Assembly: GCA_963204785.1 (NCBI GenBank)
Contig: CAUJHG010000029.1
Location: 44,811-108,810 of the forward strand
Direction of reading: 5' to 3'
DNA from: Pseudomonadota bacterium
Lineage (GTDB): Bacteria > Pseudomonadota > Gammaproteobacteria > Burkholderiales > Burkholderiaceae_E
DNA: 64,000 nucleotides
Shown here: positions 20,179 to 29,695 of the stretch, one piece after another
Numbering within the stretch: the first letter of the stretch is position 1
How the letters are laid out: each line of letters opens with the position of its first letter
Position numbers and translations under genes: made by a program
The notes under the pieces: model-generated
Told to the model about the DNA's origin: nothing
What the model saw: only the letters and a program-made list of their open reading frames with translations
Databases searched by the model: none

Positions 20179-20590
20179 TCAGATACTGGATTCCGTGCGC
20201 GTCGGCGATCAGCAGCGCCGGCGGCGGCAGCCGGCGGACCGACTCCTCGCCCGCGAGCAGGAAGCGGGTGCTGCCGCGGTCGGTCTCGACCTCCCAGGTG
20301 CAGGGCGTGACGAAGCCCGAGACGTCGACGATGCGGCGGATCTCGGGAATGAACTCGCGCGATGCGAGTTCCTCCTCGATCATCGCGCGCAGCTGCGGGG
20401 CCAGCCCGGACAGCCGCTCGATCCACACCAGTTCCCGGCCGTCGGCGCCCACCAGCGCGAGCCCTTCGTCGGGCGCGACGATCGGGAAGGCGCGCACCGG
20501 GGTCACCGCCTCGTGGACGCTGCCGTCGGGCAGCTCGAGCACGAGGCGGCCGAAGGGATTGCGGGTCAGGCTGAAGGTCTCGGGACTCAT
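20120..20590 (-). CDS. DUF1854 protein associated with cyanophycin genes
   Basis: 156 aa from ATG 20590. Begins SLTRNPFGRLVLELPDGS and ends ADAHGIQYLIRDLQALDRRSRKLLDRFL, which I recognise as the DUF1854 family found beside cyanophycin synthetase genes in betaproteobacteria. No catalytic motif is visible; the compact beta-rich sequence suggests a binding or assembly role. It lies 38 bp downstream of the ABC gene, same strand, so both are probably one operon transcribed away from cphA. The C-terminal coding region overlaps the converging acyltransferase gene by 59 bp. Confidence 0.8.
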   Translation of the reverse strand: MSPETFSLTRNPFGRLVLELPDGSVHEAVTPVRAFPIVAPDEGLALVGADGRELVWIERLSGLAPQLRAMIEEELASREFIPEIRRIVDVSGFVTPCTWEVETDRGSTRFLLAGEESVRRLPPPALLIADAHGIQYLIRDLQALDRRSRKLLDRFL

Positions 20591-20628
20591 GATGGTGCCG
20601 GGGCTGGAGCGCGCATCCAGGGACAGGT

Positions 20629-23004
20629 TCAGGCGGTCGCGGTGCGCGTCGGCACTGCGGTGGCGGCGGCGCTGATCACGCCCACCCCCTCGGTCTGCGC
20701 GCCCGCCCAGCCGTCCTCGAGGTCGACGTTGCGCGCCTGCGCCTGGTAGAGGCGATGGTAGGCGCCTTCGCGCGCCATCAGCTCCTCGTGCCTGCCCTCC
20801 TCGACCACCTGGCCGCGGTCCATCACCACCAGCCGGTCGGCCTTGCGCAGGGTCGACAGCCGGTGGGCGATCGCGATCGTGGTGCGACCGCGCACCAGGT
20901 TGTCCAGCGCCTTCTGGATCTCCTTCTCGGTCTCGGTGTCCACGGAGGAGGTGGCCTCGTCGAGGATCAGGATGCGCGGGTCGATCAGCAGCGCGCGGGC
21001 GATCGAGATGCGCTGGCGCTCGCCGCCGGACAGCGCCTGGCCGCGCTCGCCGACCAGCGAGTCGTAGCCGTGGGGCAGGCGCAGGATGAAGTCGTGCGCG
21101 TGGGCCGCGCGCGCCGCGGCGACGATCTCGGCGCGGGTCGCCTCGGGTTTGCCGTTGGCGATGTTCTCGGCGATCGTGCCGAAGTACAGGAAGGGCTCCT
21201 GCAGCACCAGACCGATGTTGCGCCGGTAGTCGGCCACTGCGAGCGAACGCAGGTCGTGGCCGTCGACGCGGATCGAGCCGTCCGAGACGTCGTAGAAGCG
21301 GCAGATCAGGTTGACCAGCGTGCTCTTGCCCGAGCCGCTGTGGCCGACCAGCCCGACCATCTCGCCGGGGGCGATGTCCAAGTCCAGGCCGCGGATCACC
21401 GCCCGGTTCCCGTAGCGGAACCCCACCGAGCGCATCCGGATCGCGCCTTCCAGGCGACCGACCCGCACCGGATCGGCCGCCTCGGGGACGCTGGAGACGT
21501 GGTCGAGGATGTCGAAGATCCGCTTGGCGCCGGCGGCCGCCTTCTGCGTGAAGGAGACGATCCGGCTCATCGAGTCCAGCCGGGTGTAGAAGCGGCCGAT
21601 GTAGGCCAGGAAGGCGGTCAGCACCCCGACCGTGACGTGGTTGCGCGCCACCTGCCAGATCCCGAAGGCCCAGACCACCAGCAGGCCGACCTCGGTGAGC
21701 AGGCCCACCGTCGGCGAGAACATCGACCAGACCCGGTTGACCCGGTCGTTGACAGCGAGGTTGTGGCGGTTGGCCTCGCGAAAGCGCGCCGCCTCGCGCT
21801 TCTCCTGGGCGAAGGCCTTCACCACCCGGATGCCGGGGATGGTGTCGGCCAGCACGTTGGTTACCTCGCCCCAGATCCGGTCGACCTTCTCGAAGCCGTG
21901 GCGCAGCCGGTCGCGCACCAGGTGGATCATCCAGACGATGAAGGGCAGCGGCAGCAGCGTGGCCAGCGCCAGCCCGGGGTCGATCGAGAAGAGGATCGCC
22001 GCGGTCATCAGGATCATCAGGACGTCGGTGGCGAAGTCCAGCAGGTGCAGCGACAGGAACAGGCAGATGCGGTCGGTCTCGGAGCCGATCCGGGCCATCA
22101 GGTCGCCGGTGCGCTTGCCGCCGAAGTACTCGAGCGACAGCTTCAGCAGGTGTTCGTAGGTGCTGGTGCGCAGGTCGGCGCCGATGCGCTCGCTCACCAG
22201 CGCCAGCAGCCAGGTGCGCGCCCAGCCCAGCGCCCAGGCCAGCAGCGCCGCGACGAGCAGGCCGCCGAGGTAGGTCGCGACCAGGCCGACGTCGATCGGG
22301 ACGCCGCGCTGATAGGGAATCAGCACCTCGTCCATCAGCGGCATCGTCAGGTAGGGCGGCACCAGCGTGGCGGCAGTCGAGGCCAGGGTCAGCAGAAAAC
22401 CGGCGAGCAGCCGGCCCCGGTAGGGCCTGGCGAAACGCCACAGTCGCAGCAGGGTCCAGGTGGACGGGGGCTTTTCCTCCTCGTCGGCGGCGCATGCCGG
22501 ACACTCGGACTCCCCGGGCGCGAGCGGCCCATGGCAGCGCGGACAGGCCGAACGCGGCGCGGGCGCGGGTCGGCCCTGGAGATGGGCATCCAGGGCGGCG
22601 CCGAAGGCCTCGACCAGTCGCAGCGCGGCCAGGTCGTGGCCGAGCGTGTAGCGCCAGCGCGCCAGACGCGCCTGCCGGTCGCTCAGCTCGACGCAGCCGA
22701 CGCCAGCGTGGTCGCTGCGATGCAGCATCAATCCTTCCTGCCAGCCCCAGGCCTGCCACTGCCCGGACTCGGAGGTCCAGGCGCGCAGGCCCTGTGAAGT
22801 GACTGCGAGCAGGCCATGGGCATAGCGCAGCCGGGTGTCCAGGTCGATCGGCACCGTGGCCAGCACCGTTTCACCGGACGCGAGCTGTCCGACCAGCTCC
22901 GCGTGCAGTCGGTCGAAGGCATCCGGGGACTGGAGGGCGCCGGCGTCGGGAAGCGCCCGGGCAGGCGATCGAGGGGCGGGCGTCAGGGGTCGGGCGTCGT
23001 TCAA
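20629..23004 (-). CDS. Cyanophycin-associated ABC transporter (fused permease-ATPase) with N-terminal zinc ribbon
   Basis: 791 aa from TTG at 23004; upstream ATGs at 23187/23190 are in frame but lie on top of the cphA-paralog start, so TTG is preferred. Residues 1-170 are a soluble domain ending in a CPRC...CPAC zinc ribbon. Then comes an ABC exporter membrane domain (six segments, about 190-480). The ATPase domain has [22 protein letters not shown] and [12 protein letters not shown]. Family resemblance is to half-size exporters of the MsbA type. The known co-occurrence with cphA suggests a function in cyanophycin metabolism, but the cargo is unknown. Confidence 0.82.
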   Translation of the reverse strand: MNDARPLTPAPRSPARALPDAGALQSPDAFDRLHAELVGQLASGETVLATVPIDLDTRLRYAHGLLAVTSQGLRAWTSESGQWQAWGWQEGLMLHRSDHAGVGCVELSDRQARLARWRYTLGHDLAALRLVEAFGAALDAHLQGRPAPAPRSACPRCHGPLAPGESECPACAADEEEKPPSTWTLLRLWRFARPYRGRLLAGFLLTLASTAATLVPPYLTMPLMDEVLIPYQRGVPIDVGLVATYLGGLLVAALLAWALGWARTWLLALVSERIGADLRTSTYEHLLKLSLEYFGGKRTGDLMARIGSETDRICLFLSLHLLDFATDVLMILMTAAILFSIDPGLALATLLPLPFIVWMIHLVRDRLRHGFEKVDRIWGEVTNVLADTIPGIRVVKAFAQEKREAARFREANRHNLAVNDRVNRVWSMFSPTVGLLTEVGLLVVWAFGIWQVARNHVTVGVLTAFLAYIGRFYTRLDSMSRIVSFTQKAAAGAKRIFDILDHVSSVPEAADPVRVGRLEGAIRMRSVGFRYGNRAVIRGLDLDIAPGEMVGLVGHSGSGKSTLVNLICRFYDVSDGSIRVDGHDLRSLAVADYRRNIGLVLQEPFLYFGTIAENIANGKPEATRAEIVAAARAAHAHDFILRLPHGYDSLVGERGQALSGGERQRISIARALLIDPRILILDEATSSVDTETEKEIQKALDNLVRGRTTIAIAHRLSTLRKADRLVVMDRGQVVEEGRHEELMAREGAYHRLYQAQARNVDLEDGWAGAQTEGVGVISAAATAVPTRTATA

Positions 23005-23188
23005 TCGAGGATCCGGTGGGCCGCAGGCGCCCGAACCGGGCGCGGCTGCTTGTTCTGCTGCCTTCAACGCACGGCGCGCGATTCCGATGACGCCATGCCC
23101 GGGGGCGCCGTTGCGGCAGCGATTGCGGCCGGTAAACCGATTGCGCAGCGGCGCGTTGTGGCTGAACCGAAACCCCGCGAATGCCATC

Positions 23189-25402
23189 ATGCTCGCACCC
23201 CTGCCCCGCGTGGCCGTCCTGAAGCGCGACATCGAGATCCTCGACATCACCCATCTGCGCGGCCCGAACCGATGGACCTACGTCCCGGCGCTCGAAGTCC
23301 TGATCGACATCGGCGAGCTCGAGGAGTTCCCGTCGGACCGCATTCCGGGTCTGTACGAGCGGCTCTCGAGCTGGCTGCCCGGACTGATCGAGCACCGCTG
23401 CAGCTACGACGAGCGCGGCGGCTTCCTGCGCCGCCTGAAGGAAGGCACCTGGCCGGGACACATCCTCGAGCACGTCACCCTCGAACTGCAGACCCTCGCC
23501 GGGCTGCCCGGGGGCTTCGGACGCGCCCGCGAGACTTCCACCCGGGGCGTCTACAAGGTCGTGATCCACGCCCACCACGAGGAGATCACCCGGGCAGCGA
23601 TCCTGGCCGGTCGCGAGCTCCTGATGGCGGCGATCGAGGACCGCCCCTTCGAGGTCGACGCCGCAGTCACCGGGCTGCGCGACCTGGTCGATCGTCTCTG
23701 GCTCGGACCGAGCACCGCCTGTATCGTCGAGGCTGCCGAGGCACGGAGGATTCCGTTCATCCGGCTGAACGACGGCAACCTGGTGCAGCTCGGCTACGGC
23801 GCCCGCCAGCGCCGGATCTGGACTGCCGAGACCGAGCGCACCAGCGCGATCGCCGAGGGCGTCTCGCGCGACAAGGACCTCACCAAGCAGCTGCTGTCGG
23901 CCTGCGGGGTGCCGGTGCCCGAGGGTCGGCTGGTGCACAGCGCCGCGGACGCCTGGGAAGCCGCCGGCGAGATCGGGCTGCCGGTGGTCGTCAAGCCCTA
24001 CGACGGCAATCACGGCCGCGGAGTCTTCACCAACCTGCTGACGCGCGAGGCGGTCGAGGCCGCCTGGGCAGTGGCGCGCGAGGAAGGCAGCGGGGTGATC
24101 GTCGAGCGCTTCGTTCCCGGCCTCGAGCACCGCCTGCTGGTGGTGGGCGGCAAGGTGGTCGCGGCGGCGCGTGGCGAAGCCGCCTGGGTGACCGGCGACG
24201 GCCGCTCCACGGTGCGCGAGCTGATCGCGTCCCAGCTGAACACCGACCCGCGGCGCGGCAGCACCGAGGACTTCCCGCTGAACCCGGTGCGCATCGACTC
24301 GGCCGCGCGCCTGGAGCTGCGCCAGCAGGGCTTCGAGCCGGATTCGGTGCCGGACGAAGGCACTCCGGTGCTGATCCAGCGCAATGGCAACGTGGCCTTC
24401 GACGTCACCGACCTGGTCCACCCGCAGGTGGCGGCGCGCGTGTCGCTGGCCGCCCGTGTGGTGGGACTGGACATCGCCGGAGTCGATCTCGTCGCCGAGG
24501 ACATCTCCCGGCCGCTCGAGGAGCAGCGCGGCGCGATCGTCGAGGTCAACGCCGGCCCCGGGCTCCTGATGCACCTGAAGCCGGCCGACGGCCAGCCCCG
24601 CCCGGTGGGCCGCGCGATCATCGACAGCCTGTTCCCCGAGGGCGAGCAGGGTCGCATCCCGATCGTCGGAATCACCGGCTCCAAGGGCAAGACCAGCGTG
24701 GCGCGCATTCTCGCCTGGCTGCTCGAACTGGCCGGACGAAAGGTGGGCCTGGCCTGCACCGATGGCCTGTTCCTCGGTCGCCGGGCGGTCGAGCGCGCCG
24801 ACTGCGCGGGCTTCGACCAGGCCCGCCGCCTGCTGATCAACCGCAACGTCGAGGCGGCGGTGATCGAGAACGGTCCGCGGGCGATCGTGACCGAGGGACT
24901 GGCCTACGACCGCTGCGCGGTCGGCGTGGTCACCAACCTGGATCCGGACGCGGTGCTTCCCGAGCACTACATCGAGACCAGCCGCCAGCTCTACGACGTG
25001 ATCCGCACGCAGGTCGACGTGGTCCTGCCCGACGGCGTCGGCGTGCTCAACGCCTGCGACGAGCGGGTGGTCGAGATGGCCGACCTGTGCGACGGCGAGA
25101 TCGTCTGGTTCGCCAGCGATGCCACGCTGCCGGTGATCCAGGCGCATCGCGCCGCCGGCGGCCGCGCAGTGCTGCTGATCGACGGCTGGGTCACGCTTGC
25201 AGCCGGCAACGACGAGATCCGCGTCGCGGAGCTCGCGCCGATCGAGCGAGCCGCCGGCGGCAACGCGGACCTGCGCATCGAGAACGTCCTCGCCGCCACT
25301 GGTGCGGCCTGGGCGCTGGGCGTGACGCCCGAGCTGATCCGCGCCGCGGTCGAGACCCTTCCGGTCGAACACGCCGAGGGCAGCGCAGCGGCCTTCGCCT
25401 GA
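23189..25402 (+). CDS. Cyanophycin synthetase-like paralog lacking the C-terminal Mur-ligase lobe
   Basis: 737 aa. It has the CphA N-terminal domain (HLRGPNRWTYVPALEVLIDI), the ATP-grasp domain (KDLTKQLLSACGVPVP, PVVVKPYDGNHGRG, IVEVNAGPG) and a Mur-ligase P-loop at about residue 493, changed to GSKGKTS from the usual GTNGKTT. Against the neighbouring full CphA it lacks seven residues in the loop after the ATP-grasp region. It reads ENGPRAIVTEG where CphA has ETARGGMLREG, and it ends at AFA just after the central Mur domain, missing about 140 C-terminal residues including the DYGHNP region. The ATP-grasp half looks intact, so one of the two ligations may remain. Confidence 0.85.
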   Translation: MLAPLPRVAVLKRDIEILDITHLRGPNRWTYVPALEVLIDIGELEEFPSDRIPGLYERLSSWLPGLIEHRCSYDERGGFLRRLKEGTWPGHILEHVTLELQTLAGLPGGFGRARETSTRGVYKVVIHAHHEEITRAAILAGRELLMAAIEDRPFEVDAAVTGLRDLVDRLWLGPSTACIVEAAEARRIPFIRLNDGNLVQLGYGARQRRIWTAETERTSAIAEGVSRDKDLTKQLLSACGVPVPEGRLVHSAADAWEAAGEIGLPVVVKPYDGNHGRGVFTNLLTREAVEAAWAVAREEGSGVIVERFVPGLEHRLLVVGGKVVAAARGEAAWVTGDGRSTVRELIASQLNTDPRRGSTEDFPLNPVRIDSAARLELRQQGFEPDSVPDEGTPVLIQRNGNVAFDVTDLVHPQVAARVSLAARVVGLDIAGVDLVAEDISRPLEEQRGAIVEVNAGPGLLMHLKPADGQPRPVGRAIIDSLFPEGEQGRIPIVGITGSKGKTSVARILAWLLELAGRKVGLACTDGLFLGRRAVERADCAGFDQARRLLINRNVEAAVIENGPRAIVTEGLAYDRCAVGVVTNLDPDAVLPEHYIETSRQLYDVIRTQVDVVLPDGVGVLNACDERVVEMADLCDGEIVWFASDATLPVIQAHRAAGGRAVLLIDGWVTLAAGNDEIRVAELAPIERAAGGNADLRIENVLAATGAAWALGVTPELIRAAVETLPVEHAEGSAAAFA

Positions 25403-25444
25403 TGCTCGCCTGATCCACTCCAGCACCCCCGCCGGGACCCCGAC

Positions 25445-28036
25445 ATGGAAATCTCCCGCATCCGCGCGCTGCGCGGCCCCAACCTGTGGAGCCGGCTCAC
25501 GGCGATCGAAGCCCTGGTCGCCTGCGACCGGGACGAGCGCCCACCGGCCGACCTGAGCCGCTTCGAGGCACGGCTGCGCGCCCGCTTTCCCGGCATCGGC
25601 ACGCTGGCGCCGATCGGCCGCGAGAACACGCTGACGATGGCGCACGCCCTCGAGGCGGCTGCGCTGGGCCTGCAGGCGCAGGCCGGCTGCCCGGTCAGCT
25701 TCAGCCGCACCGCGCCCACGGTCGACGACGGCGTCCTCCAGGTGGTGGTCCAGTACAGCGAGGAGGCGGTCGGCCGGCTCGCGCTGACGCTGGCAGAGCA
25801 GCTGTGCCGCGCCGCAGCCGACGACCTCCCCTTCGACCTCGCCGGCGCACTGGCGCAACTGCGCGAACTCGACGAGGACGTCCGGCCCGGACCGAGCACT
25901 GGCGCGATCATCGACGCGGCCGTGGCGCGCGGCATCCCCTACCGGCGGCTCTCGAGCGGCAGCCTCGTGCAGTTCGGCTGGGGCAGCCGGCAGCGTCGGA
26001 TCCAGGCTGCGGAGATCGACCTCACCGGTGCGATCGCCGAGTCGATCGCGCAGGACAAGGAGCTCACCAAGCAGCTGCTGCACGCCGCAGGCGTGCCGGT
26101 GCCCCTGGGCCGGCCGGTGCGCGACCTGGACGACGCCTGGGCGGCGATGCGCGAGATCGGCCACCCGGTGGTGGTCAAGCCGCAGGACGGCAACCAGGGC
26201 AAGGGCGTCACGGTCGATGTCCAGAGCCGCGAGCAGCTCGAGGCTGCCTGGGCCGCAGCGCGCGAGATCAGCTCCGACGTGATGGTCGAGCGCTTCATTC
26301 CCGGCCACGACTTCCGCCTGCTGGTGGTGGGCAGCCAGATGGTGGCCGCCGCGCGGCGTGACCCGCCGCAGGTGATCGGCGACGGGGAGCACACGGTGCG
26401 CGAGCTGGTCGAGATCGTCAACGCCGACCCGCGCCGCGGCGAGGGCCACGCCACCTCGCTCACGAAGATCCGCTTCGACGACATCGCCCTGGCCCGGCTT
26501 GCCCTGCAGGGCTTCGACGCCGATTCGGTGCCGCCGGCAGGCGCAAGGGTCGTGCTGCGCAACAACGCGAACCTGAGCACCGGCGGCAGCGCCACGGACG
26601 TCACCGACGAGGTGCATCCGATGGTCGCGGCGCGCGCGGTCGAGGCGGCGCGCATGGTCGGGCTGGACATCTGCGGCGTCGACGTCGTCTGCGAGACGGT
26701 GCTGCGTCCGCTCGAGGAGCAGGGCGGCGGGATCGTCGAGGTCAACGCCGCGCCTGGCCTGCGGATGCACCTGAGCCCGTCCTTCGGCAAGGGGCGCCCG
26801 GTGGGCGAGGCGGTGGTCGCCGAGATGTACCCGGACGGTGGCGACGGCCGCATCCCGGTGGTGGCGGTCACCGGCACCAACGGCAAGACCACCACGGTGC
26901 GACTGATCTCGCACCTGTTGGCCGGCAACGGGCTGCGGGTCGGAATGACCAGCACCGACGGCGTGTACGTGGCGGGCGAGCGCATCGACACCGGCGACTG
27001 CAGCGGGCCGCGCAGCGCGAGAAGCGTGCTGATGCACCCCGACGTCGACGCGGCGGTCTTCGAGACCGCACGCGGCGGGATGCTGCGCGAGGGCCTGGCC
27101 TTCGACCGCTGCAAGGTCGCCGTGGTGACCAACATCGGCCAGGGCGATCACCTCGGCCTGAACTACATCACCACGGTCGAGGATCTCGCGGTGCTCAAGC
27201 GGGTGGTGGTGCAGAACGTCGCCCCCGACGGCTTCGCGGTGCTCGCTGCAGCCGATCCGATCGTCGCGAAGATGGCCGATGTCTGCCCGGGCTCGGTGAT
27301 CTTCTTCGCCGCCGACTGCAGCAGCGCGGTGATGGCGGCGCACCGTGCGCTCGGCCGGCGCGTGATCCATCTCGACCGCGGTGCGATCGTCGCCACCGAG
27401 GGCGACTTCGAGCACCGCCTGCCGCTGGGCGGCATCCCGATCACCCGCAGCGGGACGATCGCCTTCCAGATCGAGAACGCGATGGCCTCGGTCGGCGCTG
27501 CGTGGGCGCTGGGACTGCCCTGGCCGGTGATCGAGGCCGGCCTCGCGTCCTTCGTCAACGACGCCGACACTGCGCCCGGTCGCTTCAACGTGATGAGCCA
27601 CAAGGGTGCGACCGTGATCGCCGACTACGGCCACAACCCCGATGCGATCATGGCCCTGTCGCGCGCGGTGCAGTCGATGCCTGCCAGGCGGCGCAGCGTG
27701 GTGATCAGCGGGGCCGGTGACCGGCGCGACGAGGACCTGCGCCAGCAGACCGCGATCCTGGGCGAGGTCTTCGACGAGGTGATCCTCTACCAGGACCAGT
27801 GCCAGCGCGGCCGCGCCGACGGCGAGGTGCTCGCGCTGCTGCGCCAGGGGCTGGCGGGCGCCACGCGCACCACCCGCATCCAGGAGATCCGCGGCGAGTT
27901 CCTGGCGATCGACACGGCCCTCGCGGCACTCGAACCGGGCGATCTGTGCCTGATCCTGATCGATCAGGTCGAGGAGGCGCTCGGCCACATCAGCCAGCGG
28001 ATCGCGCAGGCGGCGACGATCGCGCAGGCGGCCTGA
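25445..28036 (+). CDS. cphA: Cyanophycin synthetase
   Basis: 863 aa full-length CphA. Domains in order: N-terminal domain (about 1-160), ATP-grasp (about 200-470; QDKELTKQLLHAAGVPVP, PVVVKPQDGNQGKG, RNNANLSTGGSATDVTDEVH), Mur-ligase-like (about 475-863; GTNGKTTTVRL, ETARGGMLREG, DYGHNPDAIMAL, GAGDRRDED). The enzyme makes multi-L-arginyl-poly-L-aspartate: ATP-grasp adds Asp to the backbone and the Mur domain adds Arg to side chains. It starts 42 bp after the paralog stop, so both are probably one transcript. No cyanophycinase gene is in the window. Confidence 0.94.
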   Translation: MEISRIRALRGPNLWSRLTAIEALVACDRDERPPADLSRFEARLRARFPGIGTLAPIGRENTLTMAHALEAAALGLQAQAGCPVSFSRTAPTVDDGVLQVVVQYSEEAVGRLALTLAEQLCRAAADDLPFDLAGALAQLRELDEDVRPGPSTGAIIDAAVARGIPYRRLSSGSLVQFGWGSRQRRIQAAEIDLTGAIAESIAQDKELTKQLLHAAGVPVPLGRPVRDLDDAWAAMREIGHPVVVKPQDGNQGKGVTVDVQSREQLEAAWAAAREISSDVMVERFIPGHDFRLLVVGSQMVAAARRDPPQVIGDGEHTVRELVEIVNADPRRGEGHATSLTKIRFDDIALARLALQGFDADSVPPAGARVVLRNNANLSTGGSATDVTDEVHPMVAARAVEAARMVGLDICGVDVVCETVLRPLEEQGGGIVEVNAAPGLRMHLSPSFGKGRPVGEAVVAEMYPDGGDGRIPVVAVTGTNGKTTTVRLISHLLAGNGLRVGMTSTDGVYVAGERIDTGDCSGPRSARSVLMHPDVDAAVFETARGGMLREGLAFDRCKVAVVTNIGQGDHLGLNYITTVEDLAVLKRVVVQNVAPDGFAVLAAADPIVAKMADVCPGSVIFFAADCSSAVMAAHRALGRRVIHLDRGAIVATEGDFEHRLPLGGIPITRSGTIAFQIENAMASVGAAWALGLPWPVIEAGLASFVNDADTAPGRFNVMSHKGATVIADYGHNPDAIMALSRAVQSMPARRRSVVISGAGDRRDEDLRQQTAILGEVFDEVILYQDQCQRGRADGEVLALLRQGLAGATRTTRIQEIRGEFLAIDTALAALEPGDLCLILIDQVEEALGHISQRIAQAATIAQAA

Positions 28037-28048
28037 GCGGATCGGACC

Positions 28049-28074
28049 CGGTCGGGCGGTCCCCTGCCCGACCG
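28049..28074. terminator. Hairpin after cphA
   Basis: Perfect 9-bp stem CGGTCGGGC / GCCCGACCG with an 8-nt loop, 12 bp after the cphA stop, between cphA and the converging lipoprotein gene. Only a weak T-run (CTTCCT) follows on the plus strand. Confidence 0.5.
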
Positions 28075-28096
28075 CTTCCTGCGGGGTTGCCCTCCT

Positions 28097-28705
28097 CTAC
28101 CGGGCGGCCTGCTCCACCCAGGGGGCGAGCTCGTCGAGCACCGCGCTGAGCGCACGGCCGAGCGCGCGCGTCGCACCAGCCGCATCGGCGCTCGTGGTGG
28201 GCACGCTGTGCGCAAAGCGCCGCCGCGCGATCCTCGTGCGCCCGGGCCAGTCGAGAAGTTCCGCGTCGACGGCGACACGCCCGGTGTCGGGCGCGCCGGA
28301 GAGATCGTGCAGCAGTTCGTCGAAGGACACGCGCAGCAGCAGGTCGCCACGCAGCCCCGAGGTGGACAGCCCCACTGCGGCAAAGCCGCCGCGCGCCTCC
28401 AGCCGTCGCTCGACCAGCCGCCCGAGGCTGCGCGCCGGCGCTTCGTTCCAGCTCGCAAAGCTGTAGTGGGCGAACACGCCCGGACGGCGGCTGTACACCA
28501 GCGCGGTCGCCTCGTGCAGCGCCGAGCTGCTCACGGCCTCGACGAGCAGCACGCGCTGCGAGCGGGCCGCCGCAGTGCCCGCCTCGGCAGCCGGATCCCC
28601 GAGCCGGTACCAGTGGCGCGGCTGCGGATCGCTGCCGAGCACCGAGCACCCGGCGCCCAGCCCCGCTGCGAGCAGCGGCAGTGCAAGCACCTGGCGCCGC
28701 CTCAC
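28097..28705 (-). CDS. ABC-type transport auxiliary lipoprotein (PqiC/DUF330-like)
   Basis: 202 aa. The signal ends in lipobox GLGAGC (Cys about residue 20), followed by HWYRLGDP, the usual start of ABC_trans_aux lipoproteins, and a beta-rich domain with VLLVEAVSSSALHEATALVY. These outer-membrane lipoproteins accompany MCE lipid transport systems such as PqiABC. The lack of Asp after the Cys (Ser instead) is compatible with outer-membrane sorting. The ATG overlaps the MlaD-type gene stop by 4 bp, and it is the last gene of the operon. Confidence 0.85.
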   Translation of the reverse strand: MRRRQVLALPLLAAGLGAGCSVLGSDPQPRHWYRLGDPAAEAGTAAARSQRVLLVEAVSSSALHEATALVYSRRPGVFAHYSFASWNEAPARSLGRLVERRLEARGGFAAVGLSTSGLRGDLLLRVSFDELLHDLSGAPDTGRVAVDAELLDWPGRTRIARRRFAHSVPTTSADAAGATRALGRALSAVLDELAPWVEQAAR

Positions 28706-29688
28706 TGCAGGCGCTCCCCGGGACCGAGCTCGCGTGCGCCAGGCCCCATCAGCGCCGAGCGCGGTTCGGACAGCCGCTCGAGCGCCTGCGACAGCATCTC
28801 TGCCGCGCGCCGGGCCTCCTGCGCACTCGCCCGCAGCTCGAGAAGTCCGGCGTCGGCAAGGCCGCCGGTTCGCTCGCCGAGCTCACCGACCTGGCGTTCC
28901 AGCGTGCGCGCCAGCCGCGTGAACTCGGTCAGCGTCTGGCGGCTCTCTCCCACCGCCGCGCGGGTCTCGCCGATGGCGCCGGTCGCCTCGGTCGCGAGCG
29001 CGCCGAGCTGTCCGGCCGCCTGCTCGACGACCTCGGTGATCCGCAGGCTGGAGTCACGGAAGGTGCGGGCCGAAGCGTCGACGCCACGCAGGGTGGCGTC
29101 CAGCGTCGTCATCCGCTGCTCGAGTCCCATCGCGAGGTTGCGCGCGGCCGCGAGCGTCTGGCCGAACACCGCCCTGTTCTCTTCCGACATCAGCCGGTTC
29201 AGGTTGGCGAGCGCCTCCTCGCCGGTGACCGCGAGCCGGTTGGCCGACTGGGTGATCTGGTCGATTCCGGAGCGCCCCTCCGGGATCACCGGATAGGGCT
29301 CGCCGGCAGGGGCCTGCACCAGGCGTTCGCCGGGCTGCGCCGGCGTCTCGAGAATGATCCGCGCCAGCCCCGTGACGAAGTTGCGGGTCACTACCGCGCT
29401 GGTGTCGACGCTCACCGCCGCCTGCGGGTCGAGCCGCACCAGCACCTTGACCCGGTTGACCGCATCGGCGTCCAGGGTGAAGCGCTCGACGCGACCGACC
29501 TTGACGCCGCGCATGCTGACATCGCTGCCCACCTGCAGGCCGTCGACCGACTGGTGCTCGAAGACGACCGTGAACAGCCGCGCACCGGCCGCGCCGTCAC
29601 GGGCCCACCAGGCGAAGGCGAAGGCCGCCGCCAGGGCCAGCCCCAGCACGACCGCGCCGATCAGCGGATAACGGGTTTCCGGTTCCAT
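28702..29688 (-). CDS. MlaD/MCE-domain lipid-transport protein
   Basis: 328 aa. One N-terminal membrane anchor (YPLIGAVVLGLALAAAFAF, residues 7-25). An MCE domain follows, about 40-120, with FEHQSVDGLQVGSDVSMRGV and VKVGRVERFTL. The long C-terminal helical region (about 165-320) of polar heptad-like repeats is rich in Ala, Leu, Arg and Glu, as in MCE proteins that form a periplasmic needle or barrel. It binds the phospholipid path between inner and outer membranes. The ATG is 7 bp after the ATPase stop; the stop overlaps the lipoprotein gene. Confidence 0.87.
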   Translation of the reverse strand: MEPETRYPLIGAVVLGLALAAAFAFAWWARDGAAGARLFTVVFEHQSVDGLQVGSDVSMRGVKVGRVERFTLDADAVNRVKVLVRLDPQAAVSVDTSAVVTRNFVTGLARIILETPAQPGERLVQAPAGEPYPVIPEGRSGIDQITQSANRLAVTGEEALANLNRLMSEENRAVFGQTLAAARNLAMGLEQRMTTLDATLRGVDASARTFRDSSLRITEVVEQAAGQLGALATEATGAIGETRAAVGESRQTLTEFTRLARTLERQVGELGERTGGLADAGLLELRASAQEARRAAEMLSQALERLSEPRSALMGPGARELGPGERLQ

Positions 29689-29695
29689 CGCAGCT

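Noticed and set aside
22984..23250. Longer start of the ABC gene at 23250 or at the ATGs 23190/23187
   Set aside because: The added residues are Arg-rich and run over the start of the divergent cphA paralog. A TTG at 23004 after GGATCC leaves a normal divergent promoter region, although it is not proven.
22871..27988. A 5.1-kb open frame antisense to both cphA-like genes
   Set aside because: It is His/Asp/Gly/Arg-rich with no domain, and lies exactly opposite two recognisable enzymes; long antisense frames arise from codon bias in such GC-rich DNA.
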